Shown here in pieces: positions 11,639 to 22,353 of a DNA stretch of 64,000 bases. The position numbers and the translations under genes are program-made. Numbering within the stretch: position 1 is the stretch's first letter; each line of letters starts with the position of its first letter. Under the pieces are notes generated by a model. That model was not told where the DNA came from and did no database searches. It was given only the letters and a program-made list of their open reading frames with translations. This DNA comes from Portulaca oleracea (taxonomy: Eukaryota; Streptophyta; Magnoliopsida; Caryophyllales; Portulacaceae): the NCBI GenBank assembly GCA_029582165.1, contig CM055892.1, positions 6,687,254-6,751,253 on the forward strand, given 5' to 3'.

Positions 11639-11948
11639 TCCTATATATATATTTCTGGGTATAAAGGGTGAGGATCGAAATATGTGGATTCTAATGAGGA
11701 CATTGTGGGAAACCTATAATTGATTTTATTTAAATTTTTTAAAAATTATGTAATATTAATGAGCGCATTAATGTGTGTGTTAGTATTGATGACTTTTTTT
11801 TCCCTTTTTTTTCATATGCAATATATATCTTTTTTCTTTATTTTTTTAATAAAAAAACTATTCTTTTTATTTTTCATTATTCTTTTTTTTATTCTTTTAA
11901 ACATTAACCTGAAAATATTTTTAATATTATATATGGTTTACTTGCGTT

Positions 11949-11976
11949 CCGTGCAATGCACGGGTCTAACTACTAG
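11949..11976 (+). mobile_element. Helitron-type 3' end
   Basis: The hairpin CCGTGCAATGCACGG is followed after 9 bases by CTAG and then host T. This is the plant Helitron terminus arrangement (a GC-rich hairpin about 10 nt before CTRR). The 5' end is not identified; the body may reach back to about 11640, where the foldback element ends. Confidence 0.65.
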
Positions 11977-11979
11977 TTT

Positions 11980-12920
11980 CTAATATAATCAGACATGCAA
12001 CTTCAAATAAAGAAACGGTCGTGGACTCGTGGCATAAAGTTCTCTCAGTTATCATACTGCTGTTTGTATTGTAGTGACTACCAGATGAAAACTGGTACCA
12101 TGAAAAATTCCTAAACAAATAGGATATGACCGTTGAGCTCCACTGCTGGGAGCCTGGGGCCCTTCTCTCTTTCTCTACATTTTTGTCACTCTTAACTTTT
12201 TAAAGTTTTTAACCCACTGACTTTGGCAGCACCTCAAAAGTCCCACAATGGTAAGGGTTTGTGACTTGGAAGTTTTATTGTAAGGTTTTTTGGATTATGA
12301 GTTTTTTTATTTGCAAAAAGAGTTGGAAGTTTTTATCCCATGGTAAAGATCTCACTCAATATTATGAAGTTTTTATTTACAAAAAGCTTAGGGGTTATAT
12401 ATGAGGTGGCAAAAATTATTTTTCTCAAGAGAAATAAGATAAAAGATAAAATAAAATTTTTATCACCTCATAATTTGAACCTATTCATTTATAAATGAGA
12501 ATTTTATGATATGAGATACCCCTCATTCTCATATTATTTGTCACTTTAACTAACTTTTTTTTCCTCATAATATCTGTAATCTTATAATTCTAATAACAAA
12601 TTAATTACTAATTCATCAAATTAACCTTATTAAATACATCTTTTTTTTCAACTTTTCTCTTTTATTACCATCTTTCTTTATTATTCACAATTTGATTCAC
12701 CTTTTTCTCATTTTCAATAATGTAAATCAATGTACATGGGAAGGAGAGAGTAAGAATTACTATAAGTAAAAAATCCAGTGTGTAAACCTTAAAAAGAAGC
12801 CTATAACGTCTACCCACAATGAAGATGTCTTGTGTTCTATAAATTATTAGAAATATCAGAAGTTTCATCAAATTTTATTTTGTATATTTTCTTTGATGCA
12901 AAATTTGTATGATTTTTCTC
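11980..12920. other. Intergenic DNA, no gene
   Basis: No coding frame, primer site or paired element ends were seen. The text is AT-rich with T runs. Confidence 0.6.
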
Positions 12921-12923
12921 TAA

Positions 12924-13201
12924 GGGTCCGTTTGGACCTAAGAAAACAGGATGGAAAAAAAAATCTCATGGAAAAAAAATTAGGAGGAAAAAATTTTGGG
13001 GGTAAAGTAAATTTCTTTCTCTTGTTTGGTTCAAGTAAATTTTAAGGAAAAAATTTATTTTCTATTCAACTTTCTTTTCCTTGTTTGGTTTGAAGAAAAA
13101 TATATGGAAAAAAAATTTGCATGAAACTTTTAAATGTCAAGCTTCATTTTTCTAGATTATATGACGTGATTTAGAGGAGGGGGAGAGAGAGAGAGAGAGA
13201 G

Positions 13202-13298
<97 letters not shown>

Positions 13299-13403
13299 AT
13301 TTAGAGAAAGAGAGAGAGCGATCGAGAGAGAGAAAAGAGAGTTAGAGAGAGAGAGAGAGAGTGAGAGAGAGAGAGAGAGCGACCGAGAGAGAGAAAAGAG
13401 AGT

Positions 13404-13447
<44 letters not shown>

Positions 13448-13475
13448 AGTTAGAGAGAGAGAGAGAGAAGAGAGT

Positions 13476-13508
<33 letters not shown>

Positions 13509-13612
13509 AAGAGAAGAGACTTAGACAGAAAGAAGCGAGAGTGTGCGAGAGAAAGAGGGAAGAGAGTTAGAAAGAGAGAGAGAAGATACTTAGAGAAAGA
13601 GAAAGAGAGGAG

Positions 13613-13668
<56 letters not shown>

Positions 13669-13741
13669 TTAGAGAGATAGAGAGAGAAGAAAGTTAGAGA
13701 GAGAGAGAGAAGAGACTTAGAGAGAGAGAGAAAAGAAAGTT

Positions 13742-13774
<33 letters not shown>

Positions 13775-14053
13775 AAAGAGAGTTAGAGAGAGAGACGAAA
13801 GTTAGAGAGAGAGAGAGAGAGATGAGTTAGAGAGAGGATGACAAGAAAGGTTGGCTTCGATCCAAAATTTTTCTCCCAATTTTCCTTTCATTTTTGAAGG
13901 GAAAATTTTTTATTCATTGTTACTCCAAATTTTCCATGCAATTTTCCAACTATTTATTTTCCATTCTTTTTTCTTCAATCCAAATATTGGAAAGATTCTC
14001 ATTTTTCAAAGTAATTTTTTTTCCTTGCTATTTTCCAAGGTCCAAACGGACCC
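12924..14053. mobile_element. PIF/Harbinger (Tourist-like) non-autonomous element containing a GA microsatellite
   Basis: The terminal inverted repeat is GGGTCCGTTTGGACC, perfect over 15 bp at both ends. It is flanked by the trinucleotide TAA at 12921-12923 and 14054-14056, as expected for Harbinger-type TWA target duplications. The flanks inside the ends are A- or T-rich, and the core is the GA repeat below. No transposase is present. Confidence 0.8.
13181..13838. repeat. Interrupted (GA)n microsatellite
   Basis: About 650 bp of GAGA is broken repeatedly by motifs such as AGAGAGTTAGAGAG. It fills the centre of the Harbinger-type element. A Ser/Leu-only translation on the minus strand is an artefact of this repeat. 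Confidence 0.95.
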
Positions 14054-14056
14054 TAA

Positions 14057-14674
14057 GTGCCCAATTTTTTTTTGCTTTTCCTGCTCTATTCCAACTATTC
14101 ATGATTGATTTGAGTAAGATCGGGTAATTTAAGTAGAAGTAGTTAGAAGTAGATAATAAATTGTTTGGTAAATAACTCATATTAGCTTTTTGGACTCAAC
14201 AAGCTAATTTTGAAAAAAAAATGAGTAACTTTTTTTTTCTTTTTTTTTTGTTTTTACAAAAAGCTACTCTACCGAATATCTTAATTTACTGCAATCAGCT
14301 AACCCAAATAGGTAAGTCAAACACTTAATACAAACAACTAAAGACTAACAGGTAATAGCTATCAACTACCAGTTGGTTGCCAAATAGGCCCTATATAAGT
14401 TTAGATAGAGAAAATAGAATTAGATATGAATAGGTAGAAAAATATTGTAGATAGAGAACAGACCATTCAATCTCTTATAGTAGCACTTTTGTCTTTAGGC
14501 TTTTAGAGTTTGCATTTTATTAAATTCTGCCTAATATTAATCCTGTTAAAACAATGTTAAATTATGTATCACATAGTTTCTATACTATGAATATTTAAAA
14601 TCTTATTATCTTCAATTTATTTTTTATAAATAAATTTAAGTAAAATTCAATTTATTTTTTTACAAATGGGTGAA
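14057..14674. other. Intergenic DNA with a possible degraded hAT-type MITE
   Basis: Text near 14160-14200 (TTGTTTGGTAAATAACTCA) and 14370-14392 (TTGGTTGCCAAATAGGCCC) looks like diverged inverted ends of a hAT-type MITE, but I find no target duplication. No gene is seen. Confidence 0.3.
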
Positions 14675-15530
14675 ACTAACTCGGTGGATTGTCTACATAA
14701 CATGCCCAAAAGTATTGTTTTCGTGCCCTACCAAGCAGGGGCGGAGCCAGGAAATATTTATTAGGGGTGCCGGTTGATTAATATTCTTGTCAACTTTATC
14801 ATAAATTTAATCATCAAATTATGTATTTTTACTTGTTTATTGAACTTTTATCCAAGCTGTTTTATAGTTCTTTTACGCTCAATCTAGTAGAAAAGATACT
14901 TATTAAATTTTTAATCCCACAATGAAACATAGAACAACGACAATGTACTCGAAATAGTCTCACTAAAGCGAGGTTTAAGGGACTTAGATGTAGACAGTCT
15001 TTCCTATACACCGGATTGTTAAGATGTTGATTTTGATAAACCTAAAACAGAACCTTTTGGAAGAGCTTATACTGAAATATAAAGATAAAAAGAATAGGAA
15101 AACATAAGTTTATAAAACTATGCATCGTAAAAAATATATTAAATTATCTATAAATATATAATTCATACAAAAGGTAAATTAAATAACAAAATAAAAAGTA
15201 AAACAAAGAAAATAATAGAAAGTTACATAATTGAAAAAGCAAATTGAGATGGTTTTTTAAGCACAAAATTCGACAAAACAAATAATATTGAGCATCTAAA
15301 GATTTGAACTAGGGACCAACGATTACTAATGCATTATTACACACAAACTTCTACATATAGTTTTCTGGAGCATAGGGGGTGCCGCGGCCCCCACTACCCC
15401 CTCTAGCTCCGCCCTTGCTACCAAGGGGTTTTACGTTTTGGTGGTACACTAAAATTCATGGAATCAATTGGTGGGGCAAGAAAACAATACTTTTCGACAT
15501 GTCATATAGACAATCCATCGAGTTGATTTA
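14675..15530. mobile_element. Older inverted-repeat element carrying the hAT insertion in its loop
   Basis: The left arm (about 14677-14727) reads ACTCGGTGGATTGTCTACAT... and continues AAAAGTATTGTTTTCGTGCC. The right arm (about 15474-15526) is its reverse complement with few mismatches. Removing the hAT element leaves arms of about 50 bp around a loop of about 55 bp. No target duplication was established for this outer element. Confidence 0.6.
14736..15417. mobile_element. hAT-type non-autonomous element with perfect 8-bp target duplication
   Basis: The ends are CAGGGGCGGAGCCAG and CTAGCTCCGCCCTTG (inverted, a few mismatches). CTACCAAG flanks both sides at 14728-14735 and 15418-15425, exactly the 8-bp duplication expected of hAT transposition. 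The 682-bp body has no transposase. Confidence 0.85.
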
Positions 15531-16129
15531 ATCCATCTTAATGGTGGTGTACTAAAATCCAACACTTTAACGTTGTGGTGCACTGTAATACAAATTTAAA
15601 ACGCAACTTACCACAATCCAAACCCCTAAAGTACAGTGTACTGGGATCCAATTTTCCCAAATTTAAATAACTCCAATTTGAGTAAACTTAGAAAGTAAGT
15701 TTTGCATCATTTCTAAATGAATTAAGTAACATATTAGGTCTAAATTATTAATACATACTCCACTTTTTTCCCATATTGTTTGTCGTTAAGTGTTGGAAAA
15801 TGATGTTTGACTGGCTTGAATCTTCATCATCTTCACTTGACTTGGCTTCTTGATCTTCTTACGGTATGTATGACAAAATGGAGATATGACTTAATAACCA
15901 ATGGTTAACTTGTTTGGATATTGCTAAGAGTCATGGTTTCGAACTCATTTTCCTTAAGAACTATTTACTATACCTTAAATGTTCCGAGGGATAAAACTTA
16001 GCTCTTGTTGCACTCAAGACATAGGTTTCTCACTTGATTCTCTCAAATATAGCTGCAATCTATACTTGAGAGGATGTGATTATAGAATGGAAGAATTGAT
16101 GCTTGTGACGCTCTCAAATGGCTTGGGAA

Positions 16130-16151
16130 AGTCTCCTATTTATAGGAGACT
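16130..16151 (-). promoter_or_regulatory. TATA element inside a short palindrome, solo LTR
   Basis: AGTCTCCTA and TAGGAGACT form a 9-bp stem around TTTA. On the minus strand this reads TATAAATAGGAGAC, a good plant TATA box downstream of the palindrome-rich U3. Confidence 0.55.
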
Positions 16152-16335
16152 TCCACACCAATTACACCCCTTAGTCAAAGGTATAATTAAGGCCCTTAAT
16201 GATGGATTATGATCTTGAGTTGGTCAACTAATATAGCTGTTGGAATACATATAATATCAGACTTAATATTGATATCATACACTTAATACATAAGATTATA
16301 TAGTCATTAGCCATTAAAACAGATTTTGGGTTCCA

Positions 16336-16480
16336 ACACGGTCCGTGCTGGATCAACATGGTCCGTGTTGTTCCAACACGAACCGTGTTGTTCCAACACG
16401 ACCTGTGTTGAGCCCAAGAATGTTTCCTTTGCTCTCTGGAGACCAACACGACTCGTGTTGGTCCCAGACTCACCCGTATT
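16336..16480. repeat. Cluster of CAACACGGTCCGTGTTG-like palindromes in the solo LTR
   Basis: At least five copies occur of the pattern CAACACG-NN-CGTGTTG, spaced about 20-22 bp with one longer gap, with TTC or ATC linkers. They lie in the U3 part relative to the TATA box. Confidence 0.85.
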
Positions 16481-16585
16481 GATCATATTCTTGACGTTTC
16501 CTTATATATGATCCTTATATTTGTTATATATAATTCTTTAGACTATATAATTATCTTATACTCATGAAATATTTCCAACAATAAG

Positions 16586-17440
16586 TTTATGAAAAAGATG
16601 CCAAGATATCAAATAATTTGATAAATTTCCCCTTCGTCACTTGACGGGGAGAAAAAAATGAGAGCACCAATTGCGATGAACTAATGGTTAATGAATTGAT
16701 AAATGTAATCACTAGATTATTGAAGAATATAAAGTGGTAAATATTATGAAATAAAAACAAGGTTAAAATTATAAATATTATGTTATTGGAGAAAGTACAT
16801 TTTTAGGTATGTTTGGTGTATTTTCGGGGAGAAACTTTTCTTTGTAAAAATCTTTATGGGAAGATATAATTCATCCGCAACAGTGAGTTTGAGAGTGAGG
16901 TGGCACTGACGTGACATGGGTGCGAATGAGAAAGACAGTGCAACGGCGATGACGAGTGTCGACGGTGAGAAAAACTTGAACTCATGCTCACCGCGCGAGT
17001 AAAAACACATGATTCTCGACATTTTTTTCTTTTTCTTTTTATTTCTATTGTAGTGTATTTAAATGATTAAATGTGGAGTGTATACCTTTTTTTAAAAATA
17101 TTTTAATCAAACTCACGCTCACTATTGGAAACCAAGTTAATATGAAGAGTCTAACTCTAACTCTCTTGGTAGCCCATACTGCTTCCACCTCATCCATTGA
17201 GTATAACTCATGCTCACCATTGTGGATGCTAATGGTTGGGTTACGTTCCAAAATTTTGGGAAATTATATAGAAAACTTGTCACAATGTGAAGGAGGTCTT
17301 TGTAGCATTCATGCTTCAAGTCTAAAGGGCATTCGCGTGAGGGGTCGTGTTAGAGTATAAAACCACTCCCGGAGCTGCAACCATCAGTTTAAGCTTTTGG
17401 TTGAGATGGTTCCACATGATTGATTCCTAACTTTCCTAGG
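16586..17440. other. Intergenic DNA, no gene
   Basis: Short open frames on both strands here have no domain and overlap each other. No element ends were recognised. Confidence 0.55.
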
Positions 17441-17758
17441 AAAATGTTCGACATGTCCAAACTATCCCTTTTTTTTTGTTATTAACGTATTAGTAGAATT
17501 CTTGTATGACTATGTATCCTAGGAAGACTAGAATTGTTATGGGTATTAGTAGATTATTATTTGGTGTAATATTTTATTAGTTTCCCAATTGTAATACCAT
17601 TAGGAGTAGGGTTATTTGGTTCACTATTTTATTAGTTTCCTAATTCTAATACCATTAGGAGTAGGGTTAGAGTGAGATATATAAATCATGTACTAATTAT
17701 GAAATGGTAGAAAAAAGAGGAATCTTTAACAATCTTTTCTCTCTTCAAAATTTTATCA

Positions 17759-17770
17759 TGGTATCAGAGT
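17759..17770 (+). promoter_or_regulatory. Primer binding site, initiator tRNA-Met type (copia remnant)
   Basis: TGGTATCAGAGT is the plant tRNA-iMet complement with the last base changed from C. It lies directly after an LTR-like ...TTTTATCA. Confidence 0.75.
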
Positions 17771-17799
17771 CAGGTTCATGAATTTAAATTATCATGAGA

Positions 17800-18235
17800 C
17801 CAATTGTTGCATGTGATTCGAACCCTTCGTGGTTAATCGATAGTGGTGCTTCCGCTCGTATGACTGGAGATGAAACACTTTTGAGAGATATTGAAAATAT
17901 ATAGTATGTGGTAGTTGACCTGCCCAACGGAGCAAAAACATTGCTGACAAGCAAGGAAAAATTTCTATGACAGACAAATTACAGTTAAACGGGACACACC
18001 TCGTCCCATTTTTGAATTGCAATCTTGTTTCAGTTTACCGTTTCTGCAGAGATTTAAACTGCATAGTCACATTAAATGAAAATTCTTGTATTTTGCAGGA
18101 TCGCACCTCGGGGACTCTGATTGGTATGGACAAGCAGCATGATAGGGAAAATCTAGAGTTAATGTTGTGTAATAGATCAGGAAACTTTGGCATCAAAGAT
18201 TGGGGCATCCTTCAAAGAAAATGTTCGGTCTCGTT
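17800..18235 (+). pseudogene. Copia protease and GAG-pre-integrase fragment
   Basis: WLIDSGASARMTG (about 17830-17868) is the copia aspartic protease signature, usually W-I-x-D-S-G-A-T-x-H-M-T. From 17967 the frame reads LNGTHLVPFLNCNLVSVYRFCRDL and CILQDRTSGTLIG, the GAG-pre-integrase region. The expected zinc-binding H-x-R-L-G-H follows only as a degraded NRSGNFG. Similarity ends near 18235. Stops and small deletions break the frame, and RT and RNase H are missing. Confidence 0.7.
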
Positions 18236-18269
18236 TCGAGCCGAGTTGATATCATTTTCTAAGGTGTTT

Positions 18270-19383
18270 TGCTTGTTTGAGTCCCTTGAGTATATATTAG
18301 TTATGATGATTTTGAGTCCCTTGAGTAGTCTCCGATGGAAAATTGTCCAGAGCGAGTTCGCGCCTGCGACCATTTGTGTGGCACTTGTGACCATTTGAGT
18401 GGCGCCCGCAAACGAACTTGGGAGATCATGGATGGGAAATGCTCCAGAACGAGGTCTTGCCCGCGACCATACTGGTGCCGCCCGCGAACTAGCGCGGAAC
18501 CCAAATCGCCTGGCTGCCTTTCGCTCCGTGCCGCCCGCGACCATCCCCGTGCCGTCTGCGACAGTTCTACTTCTGCGCATAATTCTGGGTTGAAACGGCT
18601 GCGTTTTTTAGTAGGGTTAGGGTATTTTTATTCCTTCTATATATATACCTAAACAAGTTCAGCATTAGAATCAAGTAGGATGAAATAGAATTAGATTAGA
18701 AATTAGGCTTAGACTTAGTTTCATCCTTTCTCTACCATTAGAATCAATTAGGTTTTCATTAAGCTTTTAGCTATTTCCAAGTTTTCTCTAGTTTCTCTTT
18801 CAATTTGTATTCAACTCTCTTTCAATCAATTTCAAGAAGAAATTTCTAAGTTCTTGTTCTCTCTAGTTTTCATTGTTGTCTTGATTTAATCCTATTAGTG
18901 CTAGTTCAAAAAAACTTCCAACCTTTTTAGTGAAGAGGAGGATTAAGGGTTCACAAATTCTCTTCTCAAGTGGGGATTTGGGGATTTTTAGTAATCCAAA
19001 TCACAACTTTCTTGTTTGTTCGGGAGAAAGTTCAAGATGAATGATTCAAGATCCGAGTTAGAGTGAACATTTGGCCATTCTAGGTATAATTTATTGTTCT
19101 TAATTTCATTATTTGATTTAGTTTTTCATATTATTGTTTTAATTGCATTCTTAGTTATAGTTTTCTTCCTTGTTGAATTAGGGTTAGTTAATCTTTTAGA
19201 TTTATGCTTTCTTTAGTGTTTGTTGTTTTCAATTTCCTGCTTAGATTAGTTTAATTGTTTTTCAATTATTTACTATTTTCTGCATATTGAAAACCCTACC
19301 AAACTAATTTCCTAAAACCTAACACACCATTCCTGAGGATACGACTACCCCTACTTGAAAAACCACTAAATACGCAACCGAAT
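18270..19383 (+). repeat. LTR-like block of an Athila/Tat-type element
   Basis: A GC-rich upstream part repeats CGCCCGCGACCAT-like units (about 18355-18560). It is followed by a TATA box (CTATATATATACC, 18637-18650), a long T-rich leader, and the Asp-type primer site just after its end. The 5' edge is not fixed. A 14-bp motif GAGTCCCTTGAGTA is duplicated at about 18279 and 18313. Confidence 0.55.
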
Positions 19384-19385
19384 AA

Positions 19386-19404
19386 TGGCGCCTTTGCCGG
19401 GGAT
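19386..19404 (+). promoter_or_regulatory. Primer binding site, tRNA-Asp type
   Basis: TGGCGCCTTTGCCGGGGAT differs by one base from the Asp-type site TGGCGCCGTTGCCGGGGA. It marks the start of an internal region, but only about 90 bp of leader follow before the sequence joins the truncated Tekay-type pol. Confidence 0.8.
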
Positions 19405-19495
19405 GGCGTTATTTGGTAGATTAGGTTATTGGTTTGTATGTGAATAGTTTATTACTTTCTAGATTCTTCCAAGAGAAATTGAAAAACAATTTTTT

Positions 19496-19792
19496 TTAAA
19501 AAAAATAAAAAATACCACAAACTTGTCCAGAAACGGCTTGAACAGAGACTCTGTTCATTAAATCCATGAAAGCAGCTGGGGCATTCATGAGTCCAAACGG
19601 CATTACTACGAACTCGTAATGACCATACCGAGTTCGGAAAGCGGTTTTAGAGATATCCTCTTCTCGGATTCTTAACTGGTGATAACCCGATCTCAGGTCT
19701 ATCTTCGAAAACATTGTTGCACCTCGCAATTGGTCAAAGAGATCATCAATGCGAGGTAGAGGGTACCGATTTTTTATGGTAATCTTGTTCAA
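19496..19792 (-). pseudogene. pol: RT fragment of the Tekay-type element, truncated
   Basis: This continues the frame of the next entry after a stop codon (TGA, 19798-19796). The motif CIDYRELNK is read here as CIDY-stop-ELNK, a change consistent with CGA to TGA. Then come [33 protein letters not shown] with the first catalytic Asp, and [19 protein letters not shown]. After that the frame shifts, and the other frame reads [10 protein letters not shown]. The element sequence ends about two codons before the expected I-D-D active site. Confidence 0.85.
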
Positions 19793-19795
19793 CTC

Positions 19796-20935
19796 TCAGT
19801 AATCGATGCATAACCTCATGGTACCATCCTTCTTCTTCACGAACAGTACGGGTGCTCCCCATGGTGACATGCTGGGTCGTATGTATCCCTTTTCTAGCAG
19901 CTCATCCAGCTGGGTCTTCAACTCCTTAAGCTCTGCGGGCGCCATTCGATATGGGGCCTTTGAAACAGGTGCGGCCCCGGGCTCTAAATCAATGCAGAAA
20001 TCCACCTCCCTGAGTGGAGGCATTCCCGAAATCTCCTCCGGAAAGACGTCAGGAAAATCCTCGACTATCGGAATGCTCTCAATCGTATGCTCCTCCGCCT
20101 TGGTGTCAACTACGTTACATAAAAAACCTTCACAACCTTGGCCCAACAACTTTTGAGCCTTGAGAGCAGAGATGATCCGTACATTCTGAAGATGCCTATC
20201 ACTCCAATGCACTACCTTCTTTCCATTCGGTCCTACTAAGGTCACCTTTTGCTTGTAGCAATCTATTTGAGCTCTATACTTTGCTAACCAGTCCATTCCC
20301 AAAATAACATTAAACTCCATTTGGTCAAACATATAAAGGTCTGCCTCAAATTCCTGACCTGCTATCACTATAGGACATCCCCCATATAACTCTCCACATC
20401 TAATGGTATCCCCGGTAGGTAGGGCTACAGACATAGGCTTACTATACTCTGAGGGTTTCATCTTAGCCTTCTCTACTATAGTTCGTCCAACAAAAGAATG
20501 ACTAGCGCCAGAATCAAATAAAACAGAGACATTGTAGAGGTAGAGAGAGAAGGTACCCGTCACGACGTCTACTTCATTCTCAGCCTCATCCTTCCTCATC
20601 ACATACACCTGCCCTCCTGCGTTACGCGGCGGTTGTTGCTGTTGACGAGGCGGGTTTGGTGGCCTCCCTTGGTTGTTCTGATTTCCACCGGGACCACCCC
20701 GGTTTTGCTGTTGCGGCCTTTGGTTCCCGTTATAGCCTCCTCGATTTTGATACGTTGACTGCGGGGCTCTCCAGTTTCCGTTGTTTCCATTATTATTGCC
20801 CCTTGAGGTTAGCTGAGGGCACTGCTTTATATGATGTTGGGGACTTCCACACTTGAAACATCCCCCTCTTACAATCGTCGCTCTGCACTCCCGAGGGTAA
20901 TGGCCAGGTCCTCCGCAAATCTTGCAAATCGGCAT
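19796..20935 (-). pseudogene. pol: Zinc knuckle, protease and N-terminal RT of the Tekay-type element
   Basis: Two knuckles open the piece: [14 protein letters not shown] and [15 protein letters not shown] Gln/Gly/Asn-rich spacer follows, then retropepsin with [13 protein letters not shown] (about 20533-20495) and [13 protein letters not shown], and the RT entry motif [20 protein letters not shown] with [22 protein letters not shown] and [13 protein letters not shown]. The protease would cut the polyprotein. The frame is continuous with gag upstream except for stops at 21067-21065 (TGA where Trp fits) and near 20960 (TAA), so the Met at 20935 is not a real start. Confidence 0.85.
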
Positions 20936-21064
20936 GTGTGATGACTTATGTCCCGAAGATTAGTTACCCTGCCAGTGGTTGGGGCGGAACCTCTTCTCTT
21001 GGTGAGATGAAGGTGAGTTGAAACGGGGTGACTTTTTCCTCTTATGCGCTTGTATGCCAAGTTG

Positions 21065-21838
21065 TCATTCCATATCGTGCATTACCCTTTCTACAGTGAG
21101 GGTAACATTCAGCATGTTCTGGTAAGACGTGAACTCACGTGATGACATCCGATCCTGAATCTTGCAGTTCAACCCGTCCCAGAAGCGATCCATCCTTAGT
21201 TGTTCACTAGATACCAAAGCAGATGCAAACCGAGATAGCTCGGTGAACTTAGTGGAGTAAGTGAGCACGCTAAGCTCCCCTTGGCGTAAGTTCATGAACT
21301 CCTTTTCCTTCGCCTTTTGAAGGGACATAGGATAAAATCGATCCTTCAGCACAACCTTAAAATGGTTCCAGTCAAAACCCGGTTCGGTCCGTATCTCCTT
21401 CACACTGGCCCACCATAGATCGGCCTCCTCCTTCAGGTGGTATGCAGCAAAGTCCACCCTGAGCTCCTCGGGACAACGGGTTGTGTCGAAAATCTTTTCA
21501 ATCTCTCTAACCCAATCTTCAAAGACCTTGGGATCAGCTACCCTTGTGTAAGTGGGCGGGTTGAAGCTATTGAACCTTCGGAGAAGAGCGGAGGGATCAT
21601 CTTCCCTTCCTCCTCCTTGTCGATCCACCACTTTCCTCAGTAGGTCCTCGTGCTTGTTCAGCATCTCAATCATCAGCATACTAGCATGGTCGTTCCCCGG
21701 TGTTGTTGTACTCGACCCTGGTATCACGTGAGCCAAACGTTGGCGCAGTTCAGTCGCGGTTTGAGGGCGTTGTTCGGTCGCAGCTGGTGTACGCTCTTGG
21801 GTAACGTTATTGGGGTGAGAACCATTTGTGTCCGACAT
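21065..21838 (-). pseudogene. gag: Gag of the Tekay-type element
   Basis: This is a 257-residue capsid protein with start codon at 21838, about 1.1 kb inside the primer site. The N-terminal part is Thr/Gln-rich. The Retrotrans_gag domain shows FNPPTYTRVADPKVFEDWV, EADLWWASV, FKVVLKDRFYPMSLQKAKEKEF and TELSRFASALV, the usual order for Tekay/Del gag. The frame ends with TGA after RVMHDME, where WQLGIQAHKRKK continues in the same frame. The zinc knuckles thus lie past the premature stop. Confidence 0.85.
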
Positions 21839-22353
21839 CCTGGTTCAAAGAGATCGATTTAGACTACTTAAGGTTTAAACGCTCAGCGCAAAACACCAAC
21901 TCTAGGGATAAGCTATTCAATCCAACTATCTCATAAAGCATTAAACAAATACAAAACTGTAACATATTTCAACAAGTAAACTCATGCAATAGCATCATAT
22001 TTCACATACTCTTTCATCATACCTCCTTTGAAAGGAAAGAAGAACGTATATATGTCAATATCTCATAAATCAAAGAAACATTATTTATAATACCTTGCAC
22101 ACCCGCGTAGTAGTATGTATAACTATCCCCTATCTGGGGTAAACACACAAGAAAACAGCACACCACACTCAAGAATATATCACAGTCAAATAACCACGCA
22201 TAAGCAACTATAGCAATCCCAATCCTAACACTACTGTTACTATCCCACTCATATGATCTTCCTACACAGAGGGTTCTTCCTAGCTGAAATCGGAGTCCAC
22301 TCTGGATTATCATACTCATTCCCCGAGTCCTCCTCGGGGTCTTCTTCCGTCTC

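Larger units (their letters stand above)
15791..16580 (-). repeat. Solo LTR with target duplication
   Basis: The block starts TGTTGGAAA and ends TTTCCAACA (perfect 9-bp inverted ends, 790 bp) and is flanked by TTAAG (15786-15790) and ATAAG (16581-16585), a 4/5 match. No internal region is attached. The orientation is inferred as minus from the TATA-like TATAAATAG (around 16145-16137) with the palindrome-rich U3 on its upstream side. Confidence 0.7.
17441..18235 (+). mobile_element. Ty1/copia remnant (LTR end, primer site, protease and pre-integrase fragments)
   Basis: LTR-like DNA has a TATA-like GATATATAAATC at about 17673 and is followed by an initiator-Met primer site at 17759-17770 (TGGTATCAGAGT). 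The LTR's left edge is not resolved. Within it, ATTAGTTTCC(C/T)AATT...ACCATTAGGAGTAGGG occurs twice (about 17576-17613 and 17631-17668). The internal region is collapsed so that protease text begins only about 45 bp after the primer site; gag is deleted. Confidence 0.65.

Noticed and set aside
13152..13406. 84-codon Ser/Leu open frame
   Set aside because: It is a direct translation of the GA microsatellite.
18212..18652. Overlapping open frames on both strands
   Set aside because: They lie in the GC-rich U3 of an LTR, overlap in several frames and show no domain.
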